A program made the position numbers and the translations under genes. From positions 1 to 64,000 of the forward strand of contig JBBQMD010000001.1 in the NCBI GenBank assembly GCA_038328575.1: DNA of 64,000 nt, written 5' to 3'. Positions 16,543 through 25,524 of this stretch are shown in pieces. Origin of the DNA: JACVCS01 sp038328575. Its GTDB lineage: Bacteria > Planctomycetota > Phycisphaerae > Phycisphaerales > UBA1924. Positions within the stretch are counted from its first letter, which is position 1. Each line of letters begins with the position of its first letter. The notes under the pieces are model-generated. The model made no database searches and had not been told where the DNA came from. It saw nothing but the letters and a program-made list of their open reading frames with translations.

Positions 16543-18660
16543 ATGACCGCACGCTCCACCAACCTGCCGCGGCCGCTCGTGTCGGCCACACCATCGGCGC
16601 CGCACTCCTCTCCTTCGCCTCCCGGCGCAAGACGGCGCGGCGGCGGGCACCGTCGTCCGGCCCGCGGGATGGTCCAGGTGGCGTGCCTCGGCGTCATCGC
16701 GGTGTGCCTTGGCATCAGCATCCTGCTCACCACGATGATCGCGGCGTCCAGCGGGCGGCACCAGTTGGTCTATACCGATCGCGCTGAAGACGGCATGTCG
16801 CGCGACGAGGCGCTGGGGATCGCGGTCGGCGCGTTTCGCGGGTTGTTTGTCAACGTGCTGTGGATGCGGGCGCACGAGCTGAAGCAGGACGGCAAGTTTC
16901 ATGAGGCGGTGGACCTGGCGCGGACGATCACGCGTTTGCAGCCGCGCTTCCCGCGGGTGTGGGCGTTTCACGCGTGGAACCTGGCGTACAACATCAGCGT
17001 CGCGACCAACACGCCGCAGGAGCGCTGGCAGTGGGTGAACGCGGGGATTCGGCTGTTGCGTGACGAGGGGATCCCGCAGAACCCGAGCGATCTGCTGCTG
17101 CACAAGGAGCTCTCGTGGCTCTATCTGCACAAGATCCAGATGCTGATGGACGACGCGAACCAGTTCTACAAGCGCCAGTTCGCGCTGGAGTGGACGGTCG
17201 CGATGGGCACGCCGCCGGAGCGCACTCCGCAGACGCAGCGGACGCCGGACGCGATCAAGGCGTACGTCGACAACTACCTGGCACCGATCTCGAACGCGCC
17301 GTCGTCGCTCGAAGAGCTCTACGCCAAGCCGGGCTGCGAGAACGCCAAGGTCATCGTTGACACGCTCAAGGCGAAGATGAACATGGACGTCCAGACGCCG
17401 ATCGGGCGCCGGATGTTCCTCTATCAACTCGAGCTCCTTCGCTCCGCTCTTCGTCAGGCCAACGCCCTGCGCCAGGCGAACAAGGACCTGAATATCAGTC
17501 CGCCAGCCAGCGACTTCACCGAGCTGCTGATCGCGCCGGCGAACCTCGTCGCACGCCGTGAGCTGATCTATCACCTGCGCAAGCGCATGCTCATCGACGA
17601 GTATCACATGGAGCCGGAGCGGATGATCCGCTTCACGCAGAAGTATGGCCCGATGGACTGGCGCCACCCCGCGGCCCACGCGCTCTATTGGGCGGCGCGG
17701 GGCGTCGAAGAAGCGCTGGCCCGCGTCAACGAACGCAACACCGGCAACAACGACTTCATCAACACCGACCGGATGGTCGTGCAATCCTTGCAGGAGCTCT
17801 ATCGCTCGGGCATGATAATGTTTGACATCAACAGCCCGGAGCTGTATGTCACGCTCCCCAACGACTATTTCATCCCCAGCTACGGCTCGGTGATTAAGGA
17901 GCTGATGGCGCGCGAGGAGCAGCAGTACAAAGAGACCAAGGGCGTCGATATTTCCAGCCGAACGTACCGCTTCTACGCGGCTGGTTACGAAAACTTCCTG
18001 CACGACGCGATCAGCTTCCTCTACCGACGCAATCAGATCGACGAAGCCGAGCAGTATCGCACCGAGCTCATGACGTGGTTCGGAACCAAGGGAACCGAGT
18101 ACGACCTGCGGATCGACATGTGGAAGCGCATGCCGCTGGATGACTTCGTTATCGAGAATCTCAAGGATCGCATCACCAGCCCGAACATCGCCGTTCAGGA
18201 AGTCGCCGCCTCGATCCAGTCGGCGCTCATCAATGGCCTGCTGGCTGGTGATACCGACGTGTATCGCAAGTCGATGGCGTACGCCGAGCGCTTCCACCAC
18301 GAGTTCACGAAGGAGCAGTGGAAGATGACGGGTGTTGACACCAACAGCGCGCGCATGGGCGTGATGCAGCAGGACTTTCGCGAGCTCGCGGGCTTCTATA
18401 GCGCGTTCATGCTCAATAGCGCAGGGCTGACCAACGCCTTGGTGATCTACTCGCGGATGGCGGAGGACCATCGGGTGTGGACGCACGACACGCTGCTGGA
18501 CATGAACATCCCGCGCGGACTCAATGAGAAAGACGCCGCGGCGGCCCAATCAGAGTTCGCGAAGATGTTCCCCAAGCCCCTGGGTCTCGAGGAGTTCCGC
18601 GCCGCCCGCGCCGCGGCGCAGCGCGTCAAAGAGCAGCGCGGCACCAGCGAGTTAAAGTAA
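16543..18660 (+). CDS. Large membrane-anchored protein of the SPFH/ABC cluster, possibly TPR-like
   Basis: This 705-residue protein has a basic Pro/Arg-rich N-terminus, one transmembrane helix (MVQVACLGVIAVCLGISILL, about 43-62) and a long helical soluble part. Its first part (FRGLFVNVLWMRAHELKQDGKFHEAVDLARTITRLQPRFPRVWAFHAWNLAYN) looks TPR-like. I use ATG 16543; the longer frame from 16384 overlaps the permease. The ribosome site is weak. It closes the cluster 44 nt after the permease, and the next gene is convergent. No named family was recognised. A scaffold role in an envelope complex is inferred from context. Confidence 0.7.
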   Translation: MTARSTNLPRPLVSATPSAPHSSPSPPGARRRGGGHRRPARGMVQVACLGVIAVCLGISILLTTMIAASSGRHQLVYTDRAEDGMSRDEALGIAVGAFRGLFVNVLWMRAHELKQDGKFHEAVDLARTITRLQPRFPRVWAFHAWNLAYNISVATNTPQERWQWVNAGIRLLRDEGIPQNPSDLLLHKELSWLYLHKIQMLMDDANQFYKRQFALEWTVAMGTPPERTPQTQRTPDAIKAYVDNYLAPISNAPSSLEELYAKPGCENAKVIVDTLKAKMNMDVQTPIGRRMFLYQLELLRSALRQANALRQANKDLNISPPASDFTELLIAPANLVARRELIYHLRKRMLIDEYHMEPERMIRFTQKYGPMDWRHPAAHALYWAARGVEEALARVNERNTGNNDFINTDRMVVQSLQELYRSGMIMFDINSPELYVTLPNDYFIPSYGSVIKELMAREEQQYKETKGVDISSRTYRFYAAGYENFLHDAISFLYRRNQIDEAEQYRTELMTWFGTKGTEYDLRIDMWKRMPLDDFVIENLKDRITSPNIAVQEVAASIQSALINGLLAGDTDVYRKSMAYAERFHHEFTKEQWKMTGVDTNSARMGVMQQDFRELAGFYSAFMLNSAGLTNALVIYSRMAEDHRVWTHDTLLDMNIPRGLNEKDAAAAQSEFAKMFPKPLGLEEFRAARAAAQRVKEQRGTSELK

Positions 18661-18674
18661 GCGTCCTCATCGCC

Positions 18675-20141
18675 TCACTTGGCCTGTCGATACTTCTCGC
18701 GATAGCGCTCGGCGAGGATCGTCTGCTTGTTGCTGAGGTCGATCGGGCGACCCTGGATGTATGCGCCGATGACCTGCGTGCGGACGTCCAGCGGGTCGCC
18801 GCGAGTGATGATGATGGTGGCGTCTTTGCCCGGGGTGATTGATCCGATGGCGTCGCTGACGCCCAGGATCTCCGCGGGCGCGAGCGTGACGGCTCGCAGG
18901 GCGGTAGCGTTGTCCAGGCCGTAGGCGATGGCCAGGCCCGCGGCGTACGGCAGGTTGCGCTCGTGCGGGGTCTCTTCGCCGCTGGCGATCGCGAACGGGA
19001 TGCCGGCGTCTTTCAATCGCTTGGGAAGCGTGAACCCGTCGTCATACGAAGCGTCGTCGCGGCGCGGCATGTTCAGCACCGAGTTCACGATCACGCTCGC
19101 GCCGATCGACTTGATCTGCTCAGTCGCCAGGACCGCGTCGCGCCCGCCGACGATCACGAGCTTGAACTTCTCGCGTTTGGCGAAGGCGATGGCGCTGATG
19201 ATCTGGTCGTATTCCTGCGCCTCGACGAGGATCGGGCGCTGCGCAGCGCCCGCGGAAGCAAAGACCGAGCGCATGGCTTCCCAGCGCAGGTCGGTCGGCA
19301 CGCCGGCTTTGTCGGCGTCCTTCGCTGCGATATAGGCCTTTGCGAGCGCGAAGGCGCCGTTCTGGCCGGTGATTCGATCAAGGCGTTCCTTGGCGCGCTT
19401 CTGCTGCTCGTCCTCGCTCTGATCCATCCACCACGCGCGCACCGTTCGCATCAGCGGCCAGGCCACGATGAGCCCGGCGTCGCGCCGCAGCGTCAGATCT
19501 TCGGTGGTCCAGCCGTCAGCGGTGATCACGCTCGCCTGACCGGGGATGCTCCCCCCGGTCGGGAACGTGCCGAAGATCAGCACGCCGTTGCTGCGGGCAA
19601 CCGGCATGAGCCACGAGTCCGGGTTCACCGCCGCCGCGCCGACCACTTCGGGTGTCACGTCGCCGGCCTCGTTGAGGTCCTGGCTCGGGCGGAGCGCGCC
19701 GATCTCTTCTAGCCCCATGCGTGTGTACGGGCTGATCAGCCCGGGATAGACGCGGGGACGACCGGCGGGCGCGGGCTGGCTCGGCGCTGCGCCGGAGGCC
19801 GCGGGAGGGCTCAGGGCGTTCAAGTCTTGAACGCGCACGCCCGGAGCGGGCACGAAATCGGCACGCTTGCCGATCGCCTTGATCTTGCCGCGATCAAAGA
19901 GGACGTAGCCGTCGGTGATCGCCTCGGCGTCGACGGGGTAGACATCGACACCGACGAGCGCGATTGCTTCCTTCTGAGCCGGCGCGCGGGGAGTCAGGTC
20001 TTGCGCGTGCGCGGGCAAGGGAATGATCCCGAGCGCGAGCGCACCGAAGATCGCGGCGGCGATGACGCGCGCGGACTGCACAATCGCCGGGGCTGAACGC
20101 TGCACGCAACTACTGGCGGCATTGGATGAGTGAGTCTGCAT
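18675..20141 (-). CDS. Exported amidohydrolase-like protein lacking the metal HxH motif
   Basis: This 488-residue protein has a signal peptide (VIAAAIFGALALGIIPLPAHAQ, cleavage probably after AHA). The usual amidohydrolase frame is present: GYVLFDRGKIKAIGKRADF, VYPGLISPYTRMG, and the C-terminal AIGSITPGKDATIIITRGDPLD. Active members have PGxIDxHxH at the second of these; here it reads PGLISPYTR, so the first two metal ligands are missing. No other HxH was seen. It is probably a pseudoenzyme or depends on its partner. It lies 136 nt downstream of the larger amidohydrolase gene on the same strand. I start at ATG 20141 to give a clean signal peptide. Confidence 0.8.
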   Translation of the reverse strand: MQTHSSNAASSCVQRSAPAIVQSARVIAAAIFGALALGIIPLPAHAQDLTPRAPAQKEAIALVGVDVYPVDAEAITDGYVLFDRGKIKAIGKRADFVPAPGVRVQDLNALSPPAASGAAPSQPAPAGRPRVYPGLISPYTRMGLEEIGALRPSQDLNEAGDVTPEVVGAAAVNPDSWLMPVARSNGVLIFGTFPTGGSIPGQASVITADGWTTEDLTLRRDAGLIVAWPLMRTVRAWWMDQSEDEQQKRAKERLDRITGQNGAFALAKAYIAAKDADKAGVPTDLRWEAMRSVFASAGAAQRPILVEAQEYDQIISAIAFAKREKFKLVIVGGRDAVLATEQIKSIGASVIVNSVLNMPRRDDASYDDGFTLPKRLKDAGIPFAIASGEETPHERNLPYAAGLAIAYGLDNATALRAVTLAPAEILGVSDAIGSITPGKDATIIITRGDPLDVRTQVIGAYIQGRPIDLSNKQTILAERYREKYRQAK

Positions 20142-20277
20142 GGGTCTAAACCTTTGAGTCAGGTGAAACTCGATGACGGTCACGAGGGGAATGCGGGAGT
20201 GAGGCGCGGGACGCGGAGGCCGGGTGTCGTGTGGAGCGTGAGCGGCGTGGAGGGCATGCAGGATCTCGGTAAGACAC

Positions 20278-23200
20278 TCACTCGCACCCGCACACGCCAG
20301 AGCGGTGGTCTTCGGGGTTGAAGCCGCGGCGCAGGCGTTCCAGATAGAGCTCACGACGCGCGATTGTCGCCTCGCGGTTCATTCGGACAATCAGCGGCAC
20401 GCGTTCGGACACGCCGGCTCGAAGTTGGCCATTGCTCTGGCCATCGCCCCGCTGCTGCAACGCGTCCTGTGACGCGGCGCTTTCGGCGGCTTGTTTGCTC
20501 TCGCCAAGCTCCGATTCAAGCTCGGCGCGCGTGACCAGGTTGGTCGGCTTCTTCGGCGTTTCAGCTGGCGTCGTCGTGGGCTTGGCTTCGGGAGACTTGC
20601 GGTCTGAGGGCTTTGCTTCTCCGGCCTTCGTGCCGTCTCTACCCGGCTTCTTTGACGGGCTGTCGCGCTGCACCTTCTGGATCAAGCGGGCACGCTCCTT
20701 GGCGATCCACTGGCGCGATCGCTGATCGCGCTCCAGTGAGAAGCGTTCGATGCCGTCAACGAACGTGCGCTCGACTTTGCTGAAGGCGCTGAGCGGGTCA
20801 CTGGACCAGATCACGACGTCGGCCTGCTTGCCGGGCTCCAGGCTTCCGACCCACTGGTCGATCATGAGCTGCCTGGCGGGGTTGATCGTGATCCACTTCA
20901 GGGCCTCTTCGCTGTTGACGGTGCTGACGCCGTCGGCCCGACGGCTGTACTTCTCGCCCTTGGCGGCCTCGATGTTCATGCGCCGCGCCAGGTCGTCTGA
21001 GTCGCTGTTGAAACTCACGACGACGCCCTGCTCGTGCATGATCGGGAAGGCTCCGGGTATCGCGTCCTGGACTTCGACCTTGAACGCCCACCAATCCGCG
21101 AAGCCCGAGGCCCCGCGCGAGGTCTCGCGCACGATGTCCGCGACTTTGTAGCCTTCAAGGATGTGCGTGTATGTGCCGAGCTTGAAGCCGAACTCCTGCG
21201 CCACGCGCCCCATCATCAGGATCTCGTCCTGGCGGTAGCTGTGGCAGTGGATCAGTCGCTTCCCGGCCAAGACCTCCGCGATCGCTTCGAGTTCCAAGTC
21301 GCGTGCCGGCGCGCCCTCTTTCTGCTCGCGCTTCGCGGCGTACTCCCTCGCCGCGACGAAACGATCGCGGATCTGCATCTCCACGCCCATGCGGGTCTGC
21401 GGATACGTCGAGCCTTCGCCAGACGAGTTGCCGCCCTTGGGGTTCTCGCCCAATGCGAACTTGATGCCGCCGATCGCCTCGGCCATGTGCATGTCATCGG
21501 CGCTCGCGCATCCCCAGCGAATCTTGTTCACCTGCGATTGCCCGCCGATCGCGTTGGCTGAGCCGTGAAGGCTGAGCACGCTGGTGACGCCGCCAGCGAC
21601 TTGGCGGTACCAGTTGATGGCGTCAGGGTTGGTGACGTCCTGGATGCGGACTTCCGCAGTGACCGCCTGCCCGCCTTCGTTGACCCCCCTGCTGATGCCG
21701 GTGTGCGAGTGCGCGTCGATGATGCCGGGCGTGACGTGCTTGCCCTTGGCGTCAATGACCAGCCAGCCCTCGGGCACCGGCCCGGCGGGCGGCGCGATGC
21801 CCGCGCCGACGCGTTCGATCTTGCCGCTGACGATGATGATGCCCGCGTTCTCGAGTTTGCCCGCTGGCCCGCTGGTCCAAACGGTTGCGTTGTGAATCAG
21901 GATCGTGCTTGCGGGCTTCTGCTCATCGCGCACGGCGTATCCACCAAACGGTAACCCGGGCAACTCTTCCGGCGCGTCGGCGGGTTCTTCCTTGTCGCCG
22001 TCAGCGTCCTTCTTCGCGCCCGCGCCCGAAGCCGCGCCAGACTGGCGTTTCATCGAAGCACTCGCGTTCGTCGGCCCCATGGTGAACGGGCCGCTCGCGC
22101 TCGCGCCGTCGACCTTGAGCACAGCCGTCGCTGGCGGGTCGCTCTCGGCCGGGGGCTGTACGCTCAGCGTCAGCGTCTTGGCACCCTCGTCATAGCTGCC
22201 CGTCGCCGCGGCGCTTTGACCCATCGCTTCCACCGCGCCGGTGGCCTGACCGGCGCTGAGCTTGACTGTCATGCTGATGGGCACACCGCCGGGCGGGAAG
22301 CCCGGAGCGTCGGCCGTGAGCGTGCCGGACCATGATCCGCTGACGCCGTCGTCTTTGGACGCATCCGCGGGCGCGCCGTCTACCGCTTTCGCGTCGCCCG
22401 CGTTCTTTGGCTCGCTCGACGCGTCGGCCTTCTTGGGCTCGGGCTTGGGCAGATCACCCACTCGGATCGCGATGAAGCTCAGCGCCTCCGCTTCGCCTTC
22501 CTTCCACGTGCCGACGAGCGTCTTGTCCTGGACCTTCGCGACAACTTTGATCTCGCCCTTGGTCGCGCCCAGCTTCTCGCGGCTGAACTTGAACCACACG
22601 CCCTCACCCCGCGCGACATCATCTTCCGCCTCAATGTCCTTGAACTCCGGCGTCGACGTGAGCTTCACCTGGCCGTCCGCGCCGACCGTGATCGTCAGCC
22701 GCTCCGGCCCGCCCGGCGGGATCGGATTGCCGCCGACAGACTGCATCTCCCACACGCCGCGGAGCGCTCTGCTCGCGCGATCGGGCTTCGGCTCGTCGCC
22801 CTTTGACGCGGTCCATCGGAACGGCGTGCCGTCGGCCCATTGCCCCGCGCCGCTGAAGCCGTTGATCGCGCCGGCGTCGTCGCGCTCGACGATGCCGCTG
22901 ATGCTGACCATGCCAACGGTGCCGAACGGCTCATTGTCGAAGACCGCCGTGACGCGGTCTTCGGTGAGGCTGGATGACTTTGCGCGGCTCTTCTGCTCCT
23001 TGGCCGGTCGGCCGTCCTCCGTCGCGGGCCAACGCCGCACGGTCACTCCGTTGTCCTTGTCGATGGAGATTGCGATCCTGTCCTTGCCAGCATCGCCGAC
23101 GATCTTGACGTCGTAGAAGCCCTCGCCCTTGATCGGCGCCGCGTTGATCTCGTGGCGCACGCCATCGATCCACACGTCGCGGAGCTTGGTTTTCTTGGCA

Positions 23201-24789
23201 AAGATCAGGCCGTCGGCGACGATCACGCTGGCGCGCTTGCCCTTCTCGACGGTCCCGAGTTCACTTGCGAGCCCCATGATCTCCGCTGGGCGGGTGGTGA
23301 GCATCGCCAGCGCGTCATCGGGCTTGAGCCCGTGACGGATCGCCTCGCGCACGTTGGCCATGAAGCGCGAGCGATCCTTGAGCTTGGCAGTGGTGAGCGC
23401 CGCGTTGATTCCCGCGCCCAGCACCCGACGCGGATTCGTGGGCGCTTGTTCCCAGGTCATCAGCTCCCGCAGGTCGATGTCTTCCGCATCTGCGACCGAC
23501 GCGATCTTCGGCTTCTCCGGAAAGTTTAATGGCAGAATCAGCGAGCCCTTCCATTGACCGCCCGCGCCAGCCTTGCTGTCGGGCGGATTCTTCAGCGTCA
23601 GGCGCTCCATCGAGGCCTTGACGCCATCCAGCCGCCGAAACTCCATCCCGCTGCCCAGCACCATCGCCGGACGACCGAACTCCTCCGCGATCTTGCTCAC
23701 GCGCGCGATCTCAAGCTCGTCCTCGGCGTTCATCAGCAGCGGCAGCGGACGCGCGAAGTCCTGTTTCAGATTCCGGTCGCTCGAGTTGTTGAGCCGCGCC
23801 GTCTCTGTCGTCAGCGCTTCCAGCGCGCTGGACCCTCCCGCCCATGGCGCGTCCAGCAACACCTGTCGCACCAGCGCGATCGCGCCCATCTGTGAATCGG
23901 GGTAGCCCGGCCACCGGCCCGCCCCGCCGCCGACGTTCGTCAGGTCCAGCGCGACGCTCTGATAGACCGCATTGCGATACGCCGGCGGGCGCGCCGAGGC
24001 GAGATCGCTCTCGGGCTGCGCTAGCGAGACCGCCGCGCTCTGCCCGCGGAAGATCCCGCCCTTGGGCGAGATCACCGCGGCCACATACCCCATCGATCGC
24101 ATCGACTTCGCAACGCCCTCATCCACACCCTTGGAATCAATCGCGCGGCGCTGCGGCGTCACCCGCGCGCTCCAGTGCGCACCCTTGACTTCCGGCTCCG
24201 GTCGCGCCACCTCGACCTCAAGATACGGCTCAACAAAGCCGGCGTAGACATGAAGCCCCGTTGCGTCGATCGACTTCGCGCCCGCTGGCGCAGGGATCGC
24301 CTTCGCTCGCCCGCTCGCGTCCGCCTTGTCCTTCACGGCCGACGCGGCCTTGTCCTTCGCGCCCGGCTCATCATCGTCCGGTGACGCCGTCGCTGCGCCC
24401 TCGCCGGGCTTTGCATCCTTGTCGTCCGCTGGCTTGGCGGGGGCGGCGGGTTTGGCGTCCTCTTCGGCCTGAGTCGCGGGATCAAACAAGACTTCGGTGA
24501 TCCACCCGTCGCGCATCACCACCGTGGCGTGCTTAAGCACCTTGCCGGGTGCGGTGTGTACGGTCGCGTTGGTCAGCGCGCTCCAGCGAACAGCGTCTGC
24601 CGCCCCCACTCGATTCGGCGGCGGCTGCGTGCCCACCGGCGCTCGCTCCGGGGCCGCGCCCGCCGAGACGATCAGCGCGGCGGCGATGCCGAGAAAAGCA
24701 ATCACTCGCCCGACTCGCCTCGACGCGCGCCCGCGCGTTGAAGATGTACACAGTGTCCGCGAACACACGCCGCTCGTTGGTCCAGCCAT
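20278..24789 (-). CDS. Exported double amidohydrolase, N-terminal unit degenerate, C-terminal unit intact
   Basis: This 1503-residue protein is built from three parts. After a signal-like helix (about 29-46), residues 60-560 form an amidohydrolase fold whose metal motif is lost (HVYAGFVEPYLEVEV where PGxIDxHxH is expected). A middle region (about 560-960) is beta-rich with repeated GxWxGTL-type segments. Residues about 990-1420 form a second amidohydrolase with intact ligands: PGIIDAHSHTG, LIHCHSYRQDE, GTYTHILEGYK and FNSDSDD. A charged Lys/Pro-rich tail follows. It probably hydrolyses an amide or ester bond outside the cytoplasm; the substrate is unknown. The gene at 18675 lies downstream in the same direction. 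Confidence 0.85.
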   Translation of the reverse strand: MAGPTSGVCSRTLCTSSTRGRASRRVGRVIAFLGIAAALIVSAGAAPERAPVGTQPPPNRVGAADAVRWSALTNATVHTAPGKVLKHATVVMRDGWITEVLFDPATQAEEDAKPAAPAKPADDKDAKPGEGAATASPDDDEPGAKDKAASAVKDKADASGRAKAIPAPAGAKSIDATGLHVYAGFVEPYLEVEVARPEPEVKGAHWSARVTPQRRAIDSKGVDEGVAKSMRSMGYVAAVISPKGGIFRGQSAAVSLAQPESDLASARPPAYRNAVYQSVALDLTNVGGGAGRWPGYPDSQMGAIALVRQVLLDAPWAGGSSALEALTTETARLNNSSDRNLKQDFARPLPLLMNAEDELEIARVSKIAEEFGRPAMVLGSGMEFRRLDGVKASMERLTLKNPPDSKAGAGGQWKGSLILPLNFPEKPKIASVADAEDIDLRELMTWEQAPTNPRRVLGAGINAALTTAKLKDRSRFMANVREAIRHGLKPDDALAMLTTRPAEIMGLASELGTVEKGKRASVIVADGLIFAKKTKLRDVWIDGVRHEINAAPIKGEGFYDVKIVGDAGKDRIAISIDKDNGVTVRRWPATEDGRPAKEQKSRAKSSSLTEDRVTAVFDNEPFGTVGMVSISGIVERDDAGAINGFSGAGQWADGTPFRWTASKGDEPKPDRASRALRGVWEMQSVGGNPIPPGGPERLTITVGADGQVKLTSTPEFKDIEAEDDVARGEGVWFKFSREKLGATKGEIKVVAKVQDKTLVGTWKEGEAEALSFIAIRVGDLPKPEPKKADASSEPKNAGDAKAVDGAPADASKDDGVSGSWSGTLTADAPGFPPGGVPISMTVKLSAGQATGAVEAMGQSAAATGSYDEGAKTLTLSVQPPAESDPPATAVLKVDGASASGPFTMGPTNASASMKRQSGAASGAGAKKDADGDKEEPADAPEELPGLPFGGYAVRDEQKPASTILIHNATVWTSGPAGKLENAGIIIVSGKIERVGAGIAPPAGPVPEGWLVIDAKGKHVTPGIIDAHSHTGISRGVNEGGQAVTAEVRIQDVTNPDAINWYRQVAGGVTSVLSLHGSANAIGGQSQVNKIRWGCASADDMHMAEAIGGIKFALGENPKGGNSSGEGSTYPQTRMGVEMQIRDRFVAAREYAAKREQKEGAPARDLELEAIAEVLAGKRLIHCHSYRQDEILMMGRVAQEFGFKLGTYTHILEGYKVADIVRETSRGASGFADWWAFKVEVQDAIPGAFPIMHEQGVVVSFNSDSDDLARRMNIEAAKGEKYSRRADGVSTVNSEEALKWITINPARQLMIDQWVGSLEPGKQADVVIWSSDPLSAFSKVERTFVDGIERFSLERDQRSRQWIAKERARLIQKVQRDSPSKKPGRDGTKAGEAKPSDRKSPEAKPTTTPAETPKKPTNLVTRAELESELGESKQAAESAASQDALQQRGDGQSNGQLRAGVSERVPLIVRMNREATIARRELYLERLRRGFNPEDHRSGVCGCE

Positions 24790-24930
24790 TTGAACAGTCT
24801 AACAAACTCTTGACGTGGCGCGTGCGGTTTGTTCTTTGAACGGGCGGGGCTGGCGGCGGCCCGGCGGCCGGGGGGCAGAGGGCGGGACGGCCGTTGTGGC
24901 TTCGTCAGGCCGCGGCAGCTTGATGCCAAG

Positions 24931-25410
24931 TCAAGGCGTGCGAATAGTTCGGGCCGGCGTGGTGCGCATCAGCGCCGTCATGTAGACCTGGAACCCGTCA
25001 TGCATGATCTTCATGCTGCCGGACTCGAACATCTTTCGAAAGCTCGCCTCGCTGGCGATCTCGCGGACGCGAGACTCCCACGAGATGAAGTAGTCATCGT
25101 CCACCTGTCCGTGCCGGTGGCCGTGCCAGACGATCTCAAAGACGCTGAGCTGCATCAGGTTGAAGAAGTACTCGCGAACCTCGCGCTCAGTGGATGCGTG
25201 CTCGACATCGTGCTGATACACCTGTGCAAGGGATGGATCGCTCACCCGCATCTCGCGCAGGTGCATCTGGAGTTCGACGAGCTTGGTGAAGTTCGCATGG
25301 CGCGCCGCGCGCCGGGCGTGCCAGAACTGAAACCCTGTATAGAACAGGCCGCTGGCGATGGCGGTGGCGCTGAGGGCCTGAAAGAAGACCTGTGCGTACA
25401 GGATGTCCAT
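24931..25410 (-). CDS. Membrane-anchored helical protein, function unknown
   Basis: This 159-residue protein starts with an N-terminal hydrophobic helix (FFQALSATAIASGLFYTGFQFW) followed by a basic HARRAARHANF segment and a helical cytoplasmic part with regular Leu/Phe spacing. I start at ATG 25410; the frame extends to 25494, but the extra residues are hydrophilic and would precede the membrane helix. It lies between the amidohydrolase gene and murJ, divergent from murJ. No motif identifies a function. Confidence 0.6.
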   Translation of the reverse strand: MDILYAQVFFQALSATAIASGLFYTGFQFWHARRAARHANFTKLVELQMHLREMRVSDPSLAQVYQHDVEHASTEREVREYFFNLMQLSVFEIVWHGHRHGQVDDDYFISWESRVREIASEASFRKMFESGSMKIMHDGFQVYMTALMRTTPARTIRTP

Positions 25411-25524
25411 GCCGCGAGGGTATGGGGTTGGGTTCAAGGCACACTCCGTGCGAGTCCACCGCTCCTGATCGCCGGCTCGCCTGTCAACATTCACACCGAA
25501 TCAACCCGCTAGACTCGCTCTCGC

